Shown: positions 1 through 7,644 of the stretch, in pieces
How positions within the stretch are numbered: position 1 is the stretch's first letter
Layout: each line of letters opens with the position of its first letter
Assembly: GCF_042679305.1 (NCBI RefSeq)
Contig: NZ_JBHTMP010000010.1
Location: forward strand, 1-64,000
Origin: Micromonospora_H sonneratiae
GTDB lineage: Bacteria; Actinomycetota; Actinomycetes; Mycobacteriales; Micromonosporaceae
Direction of reading: 5' to 3'
DNA length: 64,000 nucleotides
Notes under the pieces: model-generated
What the model was told of the DNA's origin: nothing
Databases searched by the model: none
What the model saw: only the letters and a program-made list of their open reading frames with translations
Position numbers and translations under genes: made by a program

Positions 1-121
1 CGCAAGCGGGCCGCGCCGCCCCGACCCCGGCCTGCTGGCGACCTCCGGCCGGCATCGGCCGGGCCGGCCGGCCACGGGGGCTCCGCCCCGAACCCCGACC
101 CTCCTCAGAGATGCCGCCGCA

Positions 122-254
122 GATCACCTCGCCGGGCACCACAAGGGCTACCAGCCTCCCCGGACAGGGTCCAGATCGTACGTCCGGTAGGGCGCTCCAC
201 CTGGACCCTGTCCGGGGAGGCTGGACGGTCTGGCAACTGCCCGGCGAGGAGATC
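122..254. repeat. long imperfect inverted repeat
   Basis: An inner perfect 24-bp inverted repeat has arms at 151-174 and 201-224, separated by 26 nt. Outside it lies a second perfect 12-bp arm pair at 127-138 and 238-249, and GATC at 122-125 pairs with GATC at 251-254. Between the inner and outer arms the two sides do not match. As RNA this would fold into one long two-part hairpin. No T-tract follows, so a simple terminator is unlikely. No convincing gene is seen in the first 390 bases. It may be the relic of a small non-autonomous element or a structured RNA. Confidence 0.7.
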
Positions 255-390
255 CGCTCTCATCACATGGCCGCTTACATCCGCCCGACCGGCTAGCGCA
301 AGAACACCACGCTGCATAGATCGGCTATCTGGCCTCGGCTTTGCCAGTCGTTGCGGACCGGGTACGGGATCTTGAGGACACGAGTAGCCC

Positions 391-993
391 ATGGCAGGCT
401 CGTGCCGTATGAACGATGAATTCGCGAAAGCCAACCTGCACGGGAGACTGCGGCGGGACCGCAAGGCGCTGCTCTGGAAACTCGACGGCTTGTCCGAATA
501 CGACGCCCGCCGACCTTTGACAGCGACCGGGACCAACCTCCTCGGCCTGGTCAAACACGTGGCCACCGTCGAGGCCCGGTACTTCGGCGAGGTTTTCGAC
601 CGCCCTTCCCCGGAACCGCTGCCCCGGTGGCAGGACTCCAACGGCAACGATTTGTGGGCGACCGAGGACGAGACCCGCGATCAGATCATCGCGTTCTACC
701 GGCGCACGTGGGAACACTCGGACGCGACGATCAACGAGCTTCCCCTCGACGCCCCCGGTCACGTGCCGTGGTGGCCGGAGCCTTATCCCAACACGAACCT
801 GTTCGCCATCATGGTCCATGTCCTTGGCGAGTCCATCCGGCATGCCGGGCACGCCGATATCCTGCGCGAGGGCCTCGACGGCCGGACAGGGGTGCGCGCC
901 GAAAACGAGCAGCAGATCGACGAGGAAGCCCGTGCAGCCTACTGCGCGAAGATCGAGCAGGTGGCCAGGTCGGCCGCAACAATCATGGCTTAG
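391..993 (+). CDS. DinB family protein (DUF664-like)
   Basis: A 200-aa soluble protein. The N-terminal part carries the typical DinB/DUF664 pattern: a helix with LLWKLDGLSEYDARRPL, then NLLGLVKHVATVEARYFGEVF, whose His is a likely metal ligand, and a later helix with MVHVLGESIRHAGHADILRE supplying further His residues. Such four-helix-bundle proteins are metal-binding thiol-dependent transferases or of unknown function in actinomycetes that make mycothiol. The ATG at 391 has GAGGA about 12 nt upstream. An internal ATG at 409 would remove six residues and fits the family start equally well. It stands alone, with no obvious operon partner. Confidence 0.75.
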   Translation: MAGSCRMNDEFAKANLHGRLRRDRKALLWKLDGLSEYDARRPLTATGTNLLGLVKHVATVEARYFGEVFDRPSPEPLPRWQDSNGNDLWATEDETRDQIIAFYRRTWEHSDATINELPLDAPGHVPWWPEPYPNTNLFAIMVHVLGESIRHAGHADILREGLDGRTGVRAENEQQIDEEARAAYCAKIEQVARSAATIMA

Positions 994-1324
994 GGCCTGT
1001 CGCGCGCGGCCGGCAGCAGTCCTCATCTAGTCCTCAAGAGGTCGGACCACCGACGCTGAGAGATGCCGACAGGTATTTCCGCACGTCAGGCCAATCGAGG
1101 CCAGGTAGGCACAGGTCACCAACTTGATCTCGTAACGCGTAGGTCGCCGTGCCAACCACGTGCCAGTAGCCGGTACCCCCGGCGGTCGCCAACGGGCACG
1201 AACGGTCCCCACATCCTGCGGCTGGCCTGCCCCACCAGGGCCTTGTCGGCCGTGATCTTCGCCCTTCCAAACTGAGGTTCCCGACCAGGCCGGGTGGCCT
1301 GTCACTAGCGGTCATACTTACCGG
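994..1324. other. intergenic stretch without a recognisable gene
   Basis: Between the DinB gene and the next rightward ORF no reading frame here has convincing codon bias or a ribosome binding site. No strong hairpin with a T-tract, tRNA or repeat was seen. Confidence 0.4.
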
Positions 1325-1684
1325 GTGGCGACCACTGACCTGACGTATGGCGGCGTCGTGCCGACGCTGATCGAGGTCGTCCCAGAGTTGCGCGACGCCT
1401 TGGACGAGCACATCCGGGACAACGACGAGATCCTCCCGCATGTCTTCTTCGGCTGTGTCATGGTGCCTTTCGTCTTGAACGCGTGGAAGCACGGGAGAGC
1501 CGACGCTCTCGCGCGATGCCTCGCGTTCCTGGATGCTGCTATGGCCAGCCCGGACCCCAGCCTGCGGGAACTCGTGGCGGTGTCCTTCGTTGAAGCCGTC
1601 GGGCCCTGGGATCCGATGATGGCGGATTTCATCGCGATCTGGCCGCCGGCCCTCGCCGAGGAAGCCGCCGCACAGGTTGGATAG
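1325..1684 (+). CDS. small conserved-looking protein, possibly DUF7674
   Basis: A 119-aa protein starting at GTG 1325. It is acidic and mostly helical, without signal peptide or membrane segment. The pattern (VVPTLIEVVPELRDALDEH, then DEILPHVFFGCVM and, near the end, RELVAVSFVEAVG) resembles the actinobacterial DUF7674 family of short cytoplasmic proteins, but this assignment is from memory only. No clear Shine-Dalgarno precedes the start. Codon bias supports a real gene. The function is unknown and the neighbours give no hint. Confidence 0.5.
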   Translation: MATTDLTYGGVVPTLIEVVPELRDALDEHIRDNDEILPHVFFGCVMVPFVLNAWKHGRADALARCLAFLDAAMASPDPSLRELVAVSFVEAVGPWDPMMADFIAIWPPALAEEAAAQVG

Positions 1685-1912
1685 CGGCAGTGCAGCCATT
1701 CGTACAGCCAAGCCGGCTGAAGACGTACGGTGAAGATCGACGCTGCCGGACGCGGTGCGCAGGTCAGCGACGGTGGCCGACGCCAGCCGACAGCAGTCTT
1801 GATCTTTGCTAGGTAGGGCTGGCAACTCGTCAGGGGGCTAAGTCAGGCCTTTCAGGACAGGGGCGGCCAGCCAGTGCTTAAGCCATCAGTACGGATCTTT
1901 CACCTTGACCGC

Positions 1913-2239
1913 TCACGACGGTTCGCCGGCCGCTAGCCCCGCTTCGAATGCGGCCAGGAAGTCCAGCAACTGACGCCGTGCGGCATCGTCGTGCGTGCGG
2001 TGGTTCAGGAATCTCGACGTGACGATGTGCGAGCGGTCCTCGACCACCTCGACCAGTTCGGCGAGTTGAAGCCGCGCCTCGACCGCCGTGCCCGACCCCA
2101 CCTGACGGCACCATGCCTCGATAAGGGCGGGATCGGTAGAGACGGCGTCGATCCCGCAGCACGCGCGGACACACTCGATCTCGCAGAAGATGATGCACTT
2201 GCTCAGCGGCGATGGTATTTCGACCGACACGTCCGCCAT
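1913..2239 (-). CDS. DUF6331 family protein
   Basis: A 108-aa leftward protein with a Cys-rich N-terminal block, CIIFCEIECVRACCGIDA, followed by a helical region. This block is characteristic of the small actinobacterial DUF6331 family, whose function is unknown. The clustered cysteines suggest metal binding or structural disulphides (inference). The gene is isolated and points away from the downstream VOC gene. An ATG start at 2239 is used; no strong ribosome binding site is apparent. Confidence 0.6.
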   Translation of the reverse strand: MADVSVEIPSPLSKCIIFCEIECVRACCGIDAVSTDPALIEAWCRQVGSGTAVEARLQLAELVEVVEDRSHIVTSRFLNHRTHDDAARRQLLDFLAAFEAGLAAGEPS

Positions 2240-2548
2240 TGCCGCTCCCTACCGCTGAGCCCGCCGCAACGGTGACGGGTAGCCGATGCTAGCGCCGTCA
2301 CCGGACCACACTCCTACGGATGTGATGGCCACCGGGCCGGATTGTCCGGGTACGGCGGACGCGGCCAGTTGCCAACCTGAGTGGTGCTCCCTGCGGTCGT
2401 GCCCGAAGGCGGCCAGCCAAAGTGCACCGCTCCTTGGGTGTTGCGCTGCCCGGGCAGGTGCTCAGCGATGTCTCAACCGCTCCGCTGACGCCGAGATCCA
2501 CGAGCAGACGGAGCCGTCTCGCACCGACACAGTCCGACAGTCGACCCT

Positions 2549-2554
2549 TATGCT
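2549..2554 (+). promoter_or_regulatory. -10 box of a probable leaderless promoter
   Basis: TATGCT (TANNNT type) ends 7 nt before the ATG at 2562 of the VOC gene, which lacks a Shine-Dalgarno. This is the spacing seen in leaderless actinobacterial transcripts that begin at the A of the start codon. No good -35 box was found. Confidence 0.45.
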
Positions 2555-2561
2555 CGGGAAT

Positions 2562-3002
2562 ATGGCAATTCAGCGAATGGACCACGTCGGCATCGTCGTC
2601 GACGACCTGGCGGCCGCTACCGCGTTCTTTGTCGAACTTGGTATGGAACTGGAGGGTGAGGCACCAGTCGAGGGACGTTGGGTGGACCGTGTCGTCGGGC
2701 TCGACGACGTTCGGGTCGACATCGCAATGATGCGGACCCCGGACGGGCACGGGCGGCTTGAGCTGACAAAGTTCCGTACGCCGACGGCGGTCGGCGCTGA
2801 GCCGGAGATCGCGCCGGCGAACACGCTGGGCATACGTCGCATCATGTTCGCCGTCGACGACATCGAGGAAGTCCTTACCCGTCTGCGCACCCATGGCGCC
2901 GAACTCGTTGGCGAGCTGGCGCAGTACGAGGACCGTTACCGGCTCTGTTACGTCCGCGGCCCCGAGGGCATCATCGTCGCGCTGGCCGAGCAGCTCAGCT
3001 GA
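2562..3002 (+). CDS. VOC family (glyoxalase/dioxygenase-fold) protein
   Basis: A 146-aa protein made of two beta-alpha-beta-beta-beta units. It begins MDHVGIVVDDLAAATAFFVELGMELEG in the usual way, and the second half has IRRIMFAVDDIEEVL and ends RGPEGIIVALAEQL. His, Asp and the C-terminal Glu positions are compatible with a divalent metal site, as in glyoxalase I, fosfomycin-resistance or extradiol dioxygenase relatives, but the substrate cannot be read from sequence. A longer frame reaches back to 2286, but codon quality drops there, so the start at 2562 (or 2550) is preferred. The transcript is probably leaderless. Confidence 0.75.
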   Translation: MAIQRMDHVGIVVDDLAAATAFFVELGMELEGEAPVEGRWVDRVVGLDDVRVDIAMMRTPDGHGRLELTKFRTPTAVGAEPEIAPANTLGIRRIMFAVDDIEEVLTRLRTHGAELVGELAQYEDRYRLCYVRGPEGIIVALAEQLS

Positions 3003-3229
3003 AGGCTGTCGAAGAGGCCGTTCAGCCAAGGAACCACCGCGGTAGGCCAGGCTCGGCTTTCGATTGCATGACACTCGACGCCAATGACCCCCGACCGGGG
3101 CAGCGCACCTCGGCGAAGGCTTATCGGGCAGTCACGTGGGTTCGCTGCCGGCGGAGCGGACTTCGATGGTGTCGTCAGCCAGGTGGTGTAGCCGGCCGGC
3201 GGCCATTGGCGGGTGTTCGGGCTTGTCGC

Positions 3230-4327
3230 CTAGGAGGGCTGCCCACTACGGGAAACGGGCTCGTCCGTGAAGATCCGGCGGCGTAGGGCGAGGCTGACGT
3301 AGACCAGGGCGACGAGCACCGGGACTTCGATGAGTGGTCCGACGACGCCAGCGAGGGCCTGTCCGCTGGTCACTCCGAAGGTGCCGATGGCCACGGCAAT
3401 GGCCAGTTCGAAGTTGTTGCCGGCGGCGGTGAAGGCCAGGGTGGTGGTCCGCTCGTATCCGAGACCGATGACCCTACCCAGGGCGTAGGAGCCGGCCCAC
3501 ATGATGGCGAAGTAGGCCAGCAGCGGTGCCGCGATCAGGACGACGTCCCAGGGGCGACCGCTGATTGCCTTTCCCTGGAGGGCGAACAGGATCACGATCG
3601 TGAACAGCAGGCCGTACAGGGCGATGGGGCCGATCCTCGGCAGGAAGTGCTGTTCGTACCAGGCTCGGCCCCTGGAGCGCTCGCCGAGGCGGCGGGTCAG
3701 GAAACCGGCGATGAGCGGGATGCCAAGGAAGACGAGTACGTTGCGGGCGATGTCCCACCCGGAGACGTGCAGCGCAGCGCCGGAAAGACCGAGCCAGCCG
3801 GGCAGCACGGTGAGGTAGAACCAGCCGAGCAGGCCGAAGGTCAGCACCTGGAACACCGAGTTGAGGGCGACAAGTACGGCTGCCGCTTCCCGATCGCCGC
3901 AGGCGAGATCGTTCCAGATGATCACCATGGCGATGCAGCGCGCAAGTCCAACGATGATCAGCCCGGTTCGGTACTCCGCGTGGTCGGCCAGGAAGATCCA
4001 CGCCAGGGCGAACATCACCGCAGGGCCGATGACCCAGTTCAGGATCAGCGAGGACAGCAGTAGTCGGCGGTCGCGGGTGACCGTGTCGAGCCGGTCGTAG
4101 CGGACCTTGGCCAGCACCGGATACATCATCACGAGCAGGCCCAGAGCGATCGGCAGGGAGATTCCGCCGAGCTTCACCGCCTCCAGGGCGCGGTTGAGGC
4201 CAGGGATCAGTCGGCCGAGGAGCAGCCCGACAGCCATGGCCAGACCGATCCACAGCGGTAGGAGTCGATCCAGGCGGGACAGCCGGCCGACGACGGCAGG
4301 CGCGATGCCACGTTCCACGACGGCCAT
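3230..4327 (-). CDS. acr3: ACR3-type arsenite efflux permease
   Basis: A 365-aa integral membrane protein with about ten transmembrane segments. It exports trivalent arsenite (possibly antimonite) across the cytoplasmic membrane. Hallmarks of the ACR3 (BART) family are present: the conserved cysteine in GLARCIAMVIIWNDLACGD (Cys131) and the glutamate in AAGNNFELAIAVAIG (Glu307), both needed for transport in characterised members. The start lies 4 bp after the arsR stop, so the two are one leftward operon with arsR first. Expression should therefore be de-repressed by arsenite through ArsR. No arsenate reductase gene lies beside it. Confidence 0.93.
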   Translation of the reverse strand: MAVVERGIAPAVVGRLSRLDRLLPLWIGLAMAVGLLLGRLIPGLNRALEAVKLGGISLPIALGLLVMMYPVLAKVRYDRLDTVTRDRRLLLSSLILNWVIGPAVMFALAWIFLADHAEYRTGLIIVGLARCIAMVIIWNDLACGDREAAAVLVALNSVFQVLTFGLLGWFYLTVLPGWLGLSGAALHVSGWDIARNVLVFLGIPLIAGFLTRRLGERSRGRAWYEQHFLPRIGPIALYGLLFTIVILFALQGKAISGRPWDVVLIAAPLLAYFAIMWAGSYALGRVIGLGYERTTTLAFTAAGNNFELAIAVAIGTFGVTSGQALAGVVGPLIEVPVLVALVYVSLALRRRIFTDEPVSRSGQPS

Positions 4328-4331
4328 CGGT

Positions 4332-4694
4332 TCAGGTCCCCGCCGGTACGGCGATCTCCAGGAGTGAGCCGAGCTGGCGGAACGCCTCCGGCTTGACCTG
4401 GTACCAGACCCAGGTGCCCCGACGTTCCGAGTCCACCAGTCCGGCCTCGCGTAGCACCTTCAGGTGGTGGGAGATGGTCGGCCCGGACAGGTCGAATGCC
4501 GAGGTCAGGTCGCAGACGCAGATCTCGGGAACCGAGGCGATCATCGACATCAACCGTAGCCGGACCGGGTCGCCGAGCGCCTTGAACATCGGCGCGACCA
4601 CGGCCGCCTGGTCCGCATCCAGCGGGCGAACTGCCAGCGGTGAGCAGCAAGCCACCGCTTGAAGATCCACCACCGGAAGAGTCTGCTTCGACAT
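4332..4694 (-). CDS. arsR: ArsR/SmtB family arsenite-responsive repressor
   Basis: A 120-aa winged-helix repressor. The recognition region is FDLSGPTISHHLKVLREAGLV. Two metalloid-binding elements are visible: the EICVCDL motif in the helix before the recognition helix (Cys59, Cys61), as in E. coli-type ArsR, and an extra N-terminal vicinal pair (Cys16-Cys17), reminiscent of corynebacterial ArsR proteins. The frame is open upstream to 4883, but ATG 4694 fits the family start and has AAGG a few bases ahead. It is co-transcribed with acr3 and divergent from the arsI unit, so it probably controls both directions from the shared 75-bp gap. Confidence 0.9.
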   Translation of the reverse strand: MSKQTLPVVDLQAVACCSPLAVRPLDADQAAVVAPMFKALGDPVRLRLMSMIASVPEICVCDLTSAFDLSGPTISHHLKVLREAGLVDSERRGTWVWYQVKPEAFRQLGSLLEIAVPAGT

Positions 4695-4718
4695 GGGTCT
4701 ACCTTGACAGATGTCGAA
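4687..4718. promoter_or_regulatory. candidate ArsR operator
   Basis: Two inverted repeats overlap at the arsR start. TTCGACAT (4687-4694) pairs with ATGTCGAA (4711-4718), and the compact imperfect palindrome TTGACAGATGTCGAA lies at 4704-4718. The latter has the length and TTGA...TCAA-like ends usual for ArsR/SmtB sites. It sits between the two divergent units. Confidence 0.45.
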
Positions 4719-4769
4719 ACAGGGTGCAACAGTGGCCCTGCTTCGAAAATCATCTAGACAGGGGCGATC

Positions 4770-4922
4770 GTGATCAGAATCTTCCGTCGCCGTTACGGCC
4801 CCGCTGCCCGGAACGTGACCGTGTGCGACTCCTGCGGGCAGGTCTGCACCCAGGCCTGCCGCGCCAACACCCGCTACGAGCACACCCGTACCGCCATGCT
4901 GACCAGCTTCTACGTTCGCTGA
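4770..4922 (+). CDS. small Cys-rich peptide of the arsenic locus
   Basis: A 50-aa ORF starting GTG 4770, with AGGGG five bases upstream (4760-4764). It begins with basic residues (MIRIFRRRYG) and then has four cysteines in VCDSCGQVCTQACRA. It fills the gap between the arsR promoter region and arsI, ends 26 bp before the arsI ATG and reads in the same direction, so it is probably the first gene of the arsI operon. The paired cysteines could bind As(III) or another soft metal, as a chaperone or buffer (inference). I recall similar short Cys-rich ORFs near actinobacterial metal genes, but no named family. Confidence 0.6.
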   Translation: MIRIFRRRYGPAARNVTVCDSCGQVCTQACRANTRYEHTRTAMLTSFYVR

Positions 4923-4948
4923 ACCGCGTAACCACAGGAGGAAACCAG

Positions 4949-5407
4949 ATGTCCCGTGTCCAACTCGCCCTACGCGTGTCCGACCTCGAAGGCTCCATCG
5001 CCTTCTACTCCAAGCTCTTCGACACCGAGCCGGCCAAACGACGTCCCGGCTACGCCAACTTCGCCATCGAGAATCCGCCCCTGAAGTTGGTTCTACTCGA
5101 AGGCGAGCCCAGCCAGCCCACCGTCATGGACCACCTCGGCGTCGAAGTGTTCAGCACGGACGAGGTCGACGCCGCCACCCGGCGACTGACCGACAGCGGC
5201 CTGATCACCCTTGAGGAGAACGACACCGAGTGCTGCTACGCCCTCCAGGACAAGGTCTGGGTCCACGGGCCGGGCAACGAACCCTGGGAGGTCTACACCG
5301 TCAAGGCCGACTCCCAGCAACTCCAGAAGCCGACCGAAAGTGCCTGCTGCACCTCGACCGACCAGAAGGAACCCGTGACCAGCGAAACCGCATCGAACTG
5401 TTGCTGA
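4949..5407 (+). CDS. arsI: ArsI/CadI-family VOC metalloenzyme
   Basis: A 152-aa VOC-fold protein preceded by a perfect AGGAGG (4936-4941) seven bases from its ATG; the in-frame extension upstream is not coding. It closely matches the CadI/ArsI pattern: putative Fe(II) ligands Gln5, His62 (DHLGVEV) and Glu114 (WEVY), and the vicinal Cys95-Cys96 pair in NDTECCYALQDKVWV that holds trivalent organoarsenic in ArsI. ArsI is a dioxygenase that cleaves the C-As bond of methylarsenite, releasing arsenite for ACR3 to export. CadI is the cadmium-induced mycobacterial relative, so the true substrate is open. The tail has two further Cys pairs (ACC and NCC). Confidence 0.88.
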   Translation: MSRVQLALRVSDLEGSIAFYSKLFDTEPAKRRPGYANFAIENPPLKLVLLEGEPSQPTVMDHLGVEVFSTDEVDAATRRLTDSGLITLEENDTECCYALQDKVWVHGPGNEPWEVYTVKADSQQLQKPTESACCTSTDQKEPVTSETASNCC

Positions 5408-5414
5408 CCGTCGC

Positions 5415-5453
5415 GGTGCGCGCCTGAGCGCAATCCGGCATCAGGCGCGCACC
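5415..5453. terminator. bidirectional hairpin terminator
   Basis: A perfect 13-bp inverted repeat, GGTGCGCGCCTGA at 5415-5427 and its complement at 5441-5453, with a 13-nt loop. It lies between the convergent arsI and membrane-protein genes. There is no T-tract, as is common in actinomycetes. Confidence 0.65.
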
Positions 5454-5460
5454 TGGCTCG

Positions 5461-6507
5461 TCACGGAAGCTTCACCGGTGTGCTCGGCCGGGCCGCTGCC
5501 GATACTTCGTCGCGCTGCTCCCCGTCCCTGGGCGAAGCAGATCGCCGGCGCGCAGCGACAACTATCGCGGCGGTCGTCACGAGGGTGAACACCACCAACC
5601 CCGCGTAGGCGATCAGTGTCTGCCGGTCGAGTCCGGTCACCGGCAGGCCTCGCTTCGCCTGCCAGGTGAGCACCGCGAAGACACCGGTGTAGCCGAGGCC
5701 GGCGACGCCGACCAGCCGGGCCCGGACCCGCTCGTCGCGGAGCCAACTGTGACTGGCCGCGAGTACGCCCAGGATCGCGGTGACGAGCAGCAACACCTGG
5801 ATGGCGTGCATGCCGAAGAAGTGCGGTACGCGAAGGTCGCCGCCGGTCGTACTCCAGTTGGTGAGGAACATTCCGTTGCCGTCGGGGTCGCCGATCCCGT
5901 GGCCGCCGTTCATGGACACCGGGTGGCCGTTGGCGTCGGTAACCGTGCGGGGGGTTGCGCCTGCGGAGTTGCTGAGCCAGAGCGCCACGACCATGCTGGC
6001 GGCGGCAAGTCCGAGTCCGGCGCGTAGGGCGCGGGCCATGGCACGATCGCCGGTGCGTTGGATCAGGACCAGGACCGCGATGATCAGAGTGATCAGCAGG
6101 AGCGGCCCGACGCCGATGGAGAACACCGTCCGCACGGTCTGAGCGACCGGCTCGTCGTTGTTGTTGAAATGGCTGAAGGTGCCGTGAGCCGCAGCGTAGG
6201 CGACGGCACCGACGTCCAGCAGACCGGCGACGGCGAAGAAGGTGCCGAGCCACCAACCGAAACGTCTGCCCTTGCTCAGCTTGCTGAGCAGCCACGCCAG
6301 TGTCAGGCCGTACACGCCCATGGCGAAGCCGAACTTCATCGGCTTAACCCAGACCGATTCGTCCATGAGCAGGCGATCGTCGACGAACAGACCGACGGCG
6401 GAGACCAACGTCAGGGTGAACATGAGTGTCGCGTTCGCCACCAACGGGCGATGCCAGCCGCGCAGCGCGCTGAAACATGTTCCAAGGATGGTCAAGGGAT
6501 GCTCCAT
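5461..6507 (-). CDS. polytopic membrane protein of unknown function
   Basis: A 348-aa protein with about eight or nine hydrophobic segments, starting MEHPLTILGTCFSALRGWHR. A likely extracytoplasmic loop around residues 195-235 is rich in Gly, Asn and His (DANGHPVSMNGGHGIGDPDG), and the following segment begins RVPHFFGMHAIQVLLL. The C-terminal tail is charged. I recognise the general look of uncharacterised actinobacterial membrane proteins but no named family. It converges with arsI across a strong hairpin, so it is not part of the arsenic operon. The histidines flanking the membrane could ligate heme or metal (speculative). Confidence 0.7.
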   Translation of the reverse strand: MEHPLTILGTCFSALRGWHRPLVANATLMFTLTLVSAVGLFVDDRLLMDESVWVKPMKFGFAMGVYGLTLAWLLSKLSKGRRFGWWLGTFFAVAGLLDVGAVAYAAAHGTFSHFNNNDEPVAQTVRTVFSIGVGPLLLITLIIAVLVLIQRTGDRAMARALRAGLGLAAASMVVALWLSNSAGATPRTVTDANGHPVSMNGGHGIGDPDGNGMFLTNWSTTGGDLRVPHFFGMHAIQVLLLVTAILGVLAASHSWLRDERVRARLVGVAGLGYTGVFAVLTWQAKRGLPVTGLDRQTLIAYAGLVVFTLVTTAAIVVAARRRSASPRDGEQRDEVSAAARPSTPVKLP

Positions 6508-6610
6508 ACGAGGATCAGCCGGTCGTAGCTATCTGAACGGGCCGGCCTTGGACGTTGCCGATGTGCCCACCAGCCTCAGCGAATTCGTCCCGCCCAACCA
6601 TCCGACATGC

Positions 6611-6680
6611 CCCCGCATGCGTGCGGGGGTTAACCCCCCGGCCGGGCCGGAGGTTAACCCCCGGACCTGTGGGGGTTGAT
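6611..6680. repeat. clustered GTTAAC palindromes and a GC hairpin
   Basis: The region has a hairpin CCCCGCA/TGCGGGG (6611-6617/6622-6628), then a 14-bp palindrome GGGGGTTAACCCCC (6625-6638), a second GGTTAACC core (6652-6659) and a third, half-matching GGGGGTTGAT (6671-6680). The centres are about 24 and 22 bp apart. It lies between the leftward membrane-protein gene start and the rightward GNAT gene, so it may be a multi-site operator. Confidence 0.5.
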
Positions 6681-6755
6681 TCGTCGGCGAAGGGCTGAGA
6701 CATCGACGCGGATAGCCATCCGCCGGTCCGAGACGCGGACTACAGGAGGAGCGAA

Positions 6756-7214
6756 ATGCAGGTGACCATTCGTAGGGCGACTACGGACGACGCTGCGGCC
6801 CTGGGTGGCCTCCGGTGGCGTCGGCTGACCGAGCGATCCGGCTGTACCGCTGCGGACCGTACCGCATTTCTGGAGCAGTTTTCGGCCTGGCTGACCGACC
6901 ATCGCTCGACCCATGTGCCCTTCCTTGCTGAGGTGGGCGATGACGTGGTCGGAATGGCTTGGCTGATGGTCGCCGACCGGGTCCCCGCTCCCACCCGGCG
7001 ACATCGGCGCAGCGGCGACGTCCAGTCGGTGTATGTGGTACCCGAGTTGCGTGACGGTGGAATCGGCGCGGCCCTGCTGGAGGCCGTACTCGCTGAGGCG
7101 CGTCAGCTGGGTCTGGAGCATGTGACCGTCCACTCCAGCGAACGAGCAGTGCGCTTCTACCAGCGGGTGGGCTTCCAGCACGACCAGCGCTGGCTCCGCT
7201 GGGAACCGGAGTGA
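6756..7214 (+). CDS. GNAT family N-acetyltransferase
   Basis: A 152-aa single GNAT domain that transfers an acetyl group from acetyl-CoA to an amine substrate not identifiable here. It has the N-terminal start VTIRRATTDDAAALGGL, the central V/P-rich strand VQSVYVVPELRDGGIGAALLEAVL carrying the acetyl-CoA pyrophosphate-binding R/D-x-x-G-x-G/A loop, and motif B HSSERAVRFYQRVGFQ near the end. AGGAGG lies a few bases before the ATG. The upstream GTTAAC palindrome cluster may regulate it. Confidence 0.85.
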   Translation: MQVTIRRATTDDAAALGGLRWRRLTERSGCTAADRTAFLEQFSAWLTDHRSTHVPFLAEVGDDVVGMAWLMVADRVPAPTRRHRRSGDVQSVYVVPELRDGGIGAALLEAVLAEARQLGLEHVTVHSSERAVRFYQRVGFQHDQRWLRWEPE

Positions 7215-7287
7215 AGCTACAGCCGGCGCCGCCGTACGAGATCATGCTTGGCCGGCAGATGACGGTGCGCTGACACGACCGGATCGG

Positions 7288-7476
7288 CTACCTGTCGGGG
7301 GCGAGCCCGCAGACGTGCCGCAGCCCGGGCCGGCCGTCGAGGACGACCTCACCGACCGGCGTGAACCCGGTACGCCGGAGAGCCGCCAACGAGCCGACGT
7401 TGTCCAGCGTGGTCGACGCGATCAGGTGCCGCAGCCCGTACTCGTCGCGGGCCAACCCGCAGACGCGGTGGCGTAA
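7288..7476 (-). pseudogene. decayed C-terminal fragment of a GNAT acetyltransferase
   Basis: Reading leftward, an open segment gives LARDEYGLRHLIASTTLDN, VGSLAALRRTGFTPVGEVVL and a normal stop at 7288-7290. This is the DN-x-x-S...GF motif of GNAT C-termini. Upstream of it the expected Y-A-T-E helix start is out of frame (YAT then a shift near 7470), and no N-terminal half or start codon follows. It is therefore a truncated, frameshifted remnant. It faces the intact GNAT gene and is a different family member. Confidence 0.55.
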
Positions 7477-7572
7477 TGGACATCGAGCCGCTGTAGTTCA
7501 GCCACCGTGCCACCCTAGCGACTCCCGTACGGACGGATCGGAGGAGTTGTGTCGTCGTTGTCGGCAGTTGGC

Positions 7573-7606
7573 GGGGACGGCCCCGATGAGTACGGTGGCC
7601 GTCCCC
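7573..7606. terminator. hairpin terminator
   Basis: A perfect 10-bp stem, GGGGACGGCC (7573-7582) with GGCCGTCCCC (7597-7606), and a 14-nt loop. It lies just past the 3' end of the leftward secreted-protein gene ending at 7645. Confidence 0.55.
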
Positions 7607-7644
7607 TCTCCGTCACGAGCCGAGGGCTACGAGGTGGCGTCGGC

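Noticed and set aside
3068..3286. 72-aa rightward ORF after the VOC gene
   Set aside because: Atypical composition (Arg/Gly/Cys-rich), overlaps the 3' end of acr3, no RBS.
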